IMG/VR virus record: IMGVR_UViG_3300037502_002506
Span: 1-64,000 of that record
Source of the DNA: a virus
DNA length: 64,000 nt
Direction: 5' to 3' (one strand)
The notes under the pieces were generated by a model, which worked only from the letters and a program-made list of their open reading frames with translations, made no database searches and was not told where the DNA came from. Shown here one piece after another: positions 61,558 through 64,000 of the stretch. The first letter of the stretch is position 1. Every line of letters begins with the position of its first letter. A program made the position numbers and the translations under genes.

Positions 61558-62563
61558 TAATATTATTCTTAATCATATCTTGTAGATCAAGATCCTCTCT
61601 TACTCTGCTAACAAATCCTTCTCTACCCTGAACTTTAGAGCCGTCTGGTAAAAGATACCAGGCTCCTGTTCTTTCCACAATTCCCATTAATTCAGCAGTG
61701 TCCACGAGATCAGCAATAGAGTCAATTCCTAAATTGCTACCTCTAAAATAAAAATCATACTCACCAGATTGAAATGCTGCTGAAGTTTTTGAAAATTGAA
61801 GATCCCAGCGAATTTTTCTACCAACTTTTTCTTCAATTGCCTTGTCTCCGACATATATCTTTCCCTTGATTGCTTGATTTTCTGACTCTGAAGAAAATAA
61901 TTTAACTACAGTAGACGAATAAAATTTTGTAGCCTGGCCTCCAGTTGGCTGCTGACTTGTGTACATTGCACTAATATTATTTCTTGACTGACTAATTAAA
62001 AGTAATAGGGTTGGCTTAACTTTATTATTTGCATAATTAAGCATTTTCCATGCATTACTGAAGTCACGAGACTCGGCACCTATTTGTTTTGTATTTTCTA
62101 ATTGTTTTAATTCTGTAGAATCTTTTTCAAAATAAATTGCTGGCAATAAAGATGTAATTGAGTCTACAACAATAATATCAACACCAGCCTCTATTAAACT
62201 TACCCCTACATCCACCATCTCATTAATAGTTCTTGCTTGTGAAACAATTAGTTTGGATGTATCAACGCCTAGTTTTTCAGCCCAACTTTTGTCATATGAC
62301 ATTTCAGCATCAATCCAAGCGCATACTTTTCCTTCTGATTGTGCAAGAGCAATTGTTTGCAAGCATAATGATGATTTTGCACTTGACTTGCTGCCCCAAA
62401 CTAGTACCTGTCTGCCGTAAGGAAATCCGCCATTCAATGCACGATTAAGACCGTAACTTGGTGTTGCTGCATATTCTGTTTTTGGAACTTCATCACCTAC
62501 AAGAATATTTTTTCGTAGTTTGGGATTTAGTTGTGCTAATACATCTTCAAGGCTAACTGACAT
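61550..62563 (-). CDS. recA: RecA-like recombinase
   Basis: 337 residues. Walker A region WGSKSSAKSSLCLQ at 56-69, Walker B VDIIVVDSITSLLP, and loop region QQPTGGQATKFYSS. In Walker A the Gly before Lys is Ala62, a deviation from GxxxxGK[ST]. Catalyses strand exchange in phage recombination-dependent replication. Overlaps the dnaE stop by 11 bases. Length near normal for RecA. Confidence 0.9.
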   Translation of the reverse strand: MSVSLEDVLAQLNPKLRKNILVGDEVPKTEYAATPSYGLNRALNGGFPYGRQVLVWGSKSSAKSSLCLQTIALAQSEGKVCAWIDAEMSYDKSWAEKLGVDTSKLIVSQARTINEMVDVGVSLIEAGVDIIVVDSITSLLPAIYFEKDSTELKQLENTKQIGAESRDFSNAWKMLNYANNKVKPTLLLLISQSRNNISAMYTSQQPTGGQATKFYSSTVVKLFSSESENQAIKGKIYVGDKAIEEKVGRKIRWDLQFSKTSAAFQSGEYDFYFRGSNLGIDSIADLVDTAELMGIVERTGAWYLLPDGSKVQGREGFVSRVREDLDLQDMIKNNISG

Positions 62564-64000
62564 TTATATCCTCCAATATTACTGTACCGTCTTTAGTTTT
62601 ACCTAATTCAAACTTATATGCATGGCCTTCTTCAATCTTCATATATGCCTTAGCAAAGGCAGTAGGGAATACTGTTACTGGATGAAGTTCTCTAGATGTA
62701 TCTGCTAGAGTCAGCGATGCCATTTTCTTTCCTGCTTTCGTTATTCTAGGTTTAAATGATACCACAAATAACTCATCATCTTTGTATGGAAGCATTCTGT
62801 AGTTTAGAAATTTAATTAATGCAGCATCTGAGTTTTTTATTTCGTCCACAGGAATAGCACTAACAATTCTATTATCAGAACAGAGTGCAATATAACTTCG
62901 TCCAGCCTCAATTGTAGTTTGCTCTTCATCAAACACACCTATACTTCCTGTTTTATCTAATATTTCAACACGAGACCAACCTTTACCACGCTTGATACCT
63001 TTAACCATTCCCATAAGAATAAAGGATCCCTTTTCCTCAAAGTCTTCTACAGGATTAATAAAGGCGTGATAGTGTGACGGAACTGTTTGTGTAAATTCTG
63101 GTAAACCCAAATACTCATAAAGATTTTCACGGATCTCATTATCATTTCTAGGATTATCTGGGAATGTAGCAGCACCAATAATTCTTAATGCTTCTAGTGC
63201 TCTACTATTTACTCCATTCCCTTTCGTAAACGTAAAATCTCTAAGTTCTTCAAAAGATTTAAAAGGTCGTGCCGATATATATCGTTCTGCAATCTTGTCA
63301 GAGATAAACTTGATCCCCGAGAGTCCAAACCGAATACCCTTACCCTCAATCTTAAAATCGATATCCGAATCATTAATGTGAGGCAACTTAATGCTAATGC
63401 CCATTCTCTTCGCTTCAATAAGATATTCAGTTCGTGCATCTTTGTCCCTTTCATTTTTTAATAATGAGTACATAAACTCAATTGGATAATAATATTTTAG
63501 CCATGCCGTCCAATACGAGAGCGTAGAGTAAGCAACCGCATGAGACTTGTTGAACGAATAACCCGCATGCGCCTCAAAGTCATGCCATAAATCACGAGCC
63601 TGATTAGGACTAACAAACTTACTAGCACCATCAACGAACCTATCACGAAAAGCATCAAATTCTCTAGCATCTTTCTTTTTACCAATGATCTTACGAACCT
63701 TGTCCGCTTCAGACCAAGACATCCCTCCAAGTTCAACGCAGGCCTGCATGACCTGCTCTTGGTATAGGATACACCCATATGTTTCTTGTGTGAATGGTTT
63801 CATGGTTTGATGCAGATAATTTACTGCCTGTCTACCGTGCTTGCGTTCAATATAGTCCTTGCCAATAGTATTCATTGCACCTGGACGAACCAAGGCATTG
63901 GAAGCAGCAAGTTCTGCTAAATTCTTTACACCCATCTTAACAAGTAGGTTGGTATAAGGTGTGGCTTCACATTGGAACACACCCTTTGTATATCCCTCAG
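62553..64000 (-). CDS. dnaE: DNA polymerase III alpha subunit, C-terminal part
   Basis: About 480 residues visible; the gene continues beyond the right edge (upstream codons read EGYTKGVFQCEATPYT, the GVFQ-ES-type motif of DnaE). TYGCILYQEQVMQACVELGG, AGYSFNKSHAVAYSTLSYWT and WLKYYYPIEFM are typical of the DnaE fingers. An OB-fold region is near VMGMVKGIKRG-type sequence (ILMGMVKGIKRGKGWSRVEI). The replicative polymerase of the phage. Coupled to recA. Confidence 0.9.
   Translation of the reverse strand, partial: EGYTKGVFQCEATPYTNLLVKMGVKNLAELAASNALVRPGAMNTIGKDYIERKHGRQAVNYLHQTMKPFTQETYGCILYQEQVMQACVELGGMSWSEADKVRKIIGKKKDAREFDAFRDRFVDGASKFVSPNQARDLWHDFEAHAGYSFNKSHAVAYSTLSYWTAWLKYYYPIEFMYSLLKNERDKDARTEYLIEAKRMGISIKLPHINDSDIDFKIEGKGIRFGLSGIKFISDKIAERYISARPFKSFEELRDFTFTKGNGVNSRALEALRIIGAATFPDNPRNDNEIRENLYEYLGLPEFTQTVPSHYHAFINPVEDFEEKGSFILMGMVKGIKRGKGWSRVEILDKTGSIGVFDEEQTTIEAGRSYIALCSDNRIVSAIPVDEIKNSDAALIKFLNYRMLPYKDDELFVVSFKPRITKAGKKMASLTLADTSRELHPVTVFPTAFAKAYMKIEEGHAYKFELGKTKDGTVILEDINVS

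Noticed and set aside
1-64000. Integrase, transposase or insertion sequence
   Set aside because: No recombinase motif, terminal inverted repeats or target duplications were seen; nothing indicates a prophage or IS.

Overview
The window looks like the interior of a large, AT-rich double-stranded DNA phage genome infecting a low-GC actinobacterium. The large terminase and its small subunit, collagen-like tail fibre proteins, a CHAP endolysin with holin candidates, RecA, DnaE and a Cas4-like nuclease mark it as a tailed phage. A WhiB regulator, a DUF7455 protein, an AhpC/AhpD pair, a Gp88-like protein and leaderless genes point to Actinobacteria. The C-terminal module of the secreted protease (25088-26284) and the Ala-rich secreted protein (52268-53416) resemble surface proteins of freshwater actinobacteria (acI/Nanopelagicales type). 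The host assignment is inference.

Layout. 1-4846 (minus) is an operon of tail fibre or baseplate proteins, two of them with collagen Gly-X-Y tracts. 5126-6600 holds a membrane coiled-coil protein, a DHH-like phosphoesterase and small proteins. 6587-8079 (minus) and 8359-18165 (plus) form a dense arm of small early-type genes. Nearly all use a GAAAGGA ribosome binding site, recurrent TTGnnn-N17-TAnACT promoters with TGC before the -10, and a repeated 3' stem-loop. 18.2-19.25 kb is an AT-rich switch region with seven CAAACCAT iterons followed by three DnaA-box-like sites, a candidate origin.

19.9-33.5 kb (mostly plus) is an auxiliary-metabolism region: a 2-oxoglutarate/Fe(II) oxygenase, three sulfotransferase-like proteins, a luciferase-like monooxygenase fused to an oxygenase domain, SpeD, a secreted serine protease, a kinase/nucleotidylyltransferase fusion, a flavin-dependent halogenase, AhpC/AhpD, a methyltransferase and seven tRNA genes. 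One tRNA has a Leu(UAA) anticodon in a short-variable-loop body. A structured RNA candidate sits between the first two tRNAs.

33.5-64 kb is all minus strand. In transcription order it holds DnaE (cut by the window edge), RecA, a resolvase-like protein, another oxygenase, Cas4-like nuclease, RuvC, two SGNH-like proteins, terminase, two secreted surface proteins and the lysis genes. A second modification island follows (DUF6065-like, oxygenases, GT60-like glycosyltransferase, carbamoyltransferase). After that come SNase, WhiB, the second kinase/nucleotidylyltransferase, three tandem prolyl-hydroxylase-like genes, an SGNH-like gene, pyrimidine-dimer glycosylase and Hsp20.

The outstanding theme is eight proteins with 2OG/Fe(II) oxygenase-like domains, one of them fused to a flavin or F420 monooxygenase. 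They coexist with collagen-like fibres, a hydroxyproline-type glycosyltransferase relative, sulfotransferases, a halogenase and a carbamoyltransferase. I infer a phage-encoded modification system acting on virion proteins, host surface or a small molecule. The target cannot be read from the sequence.
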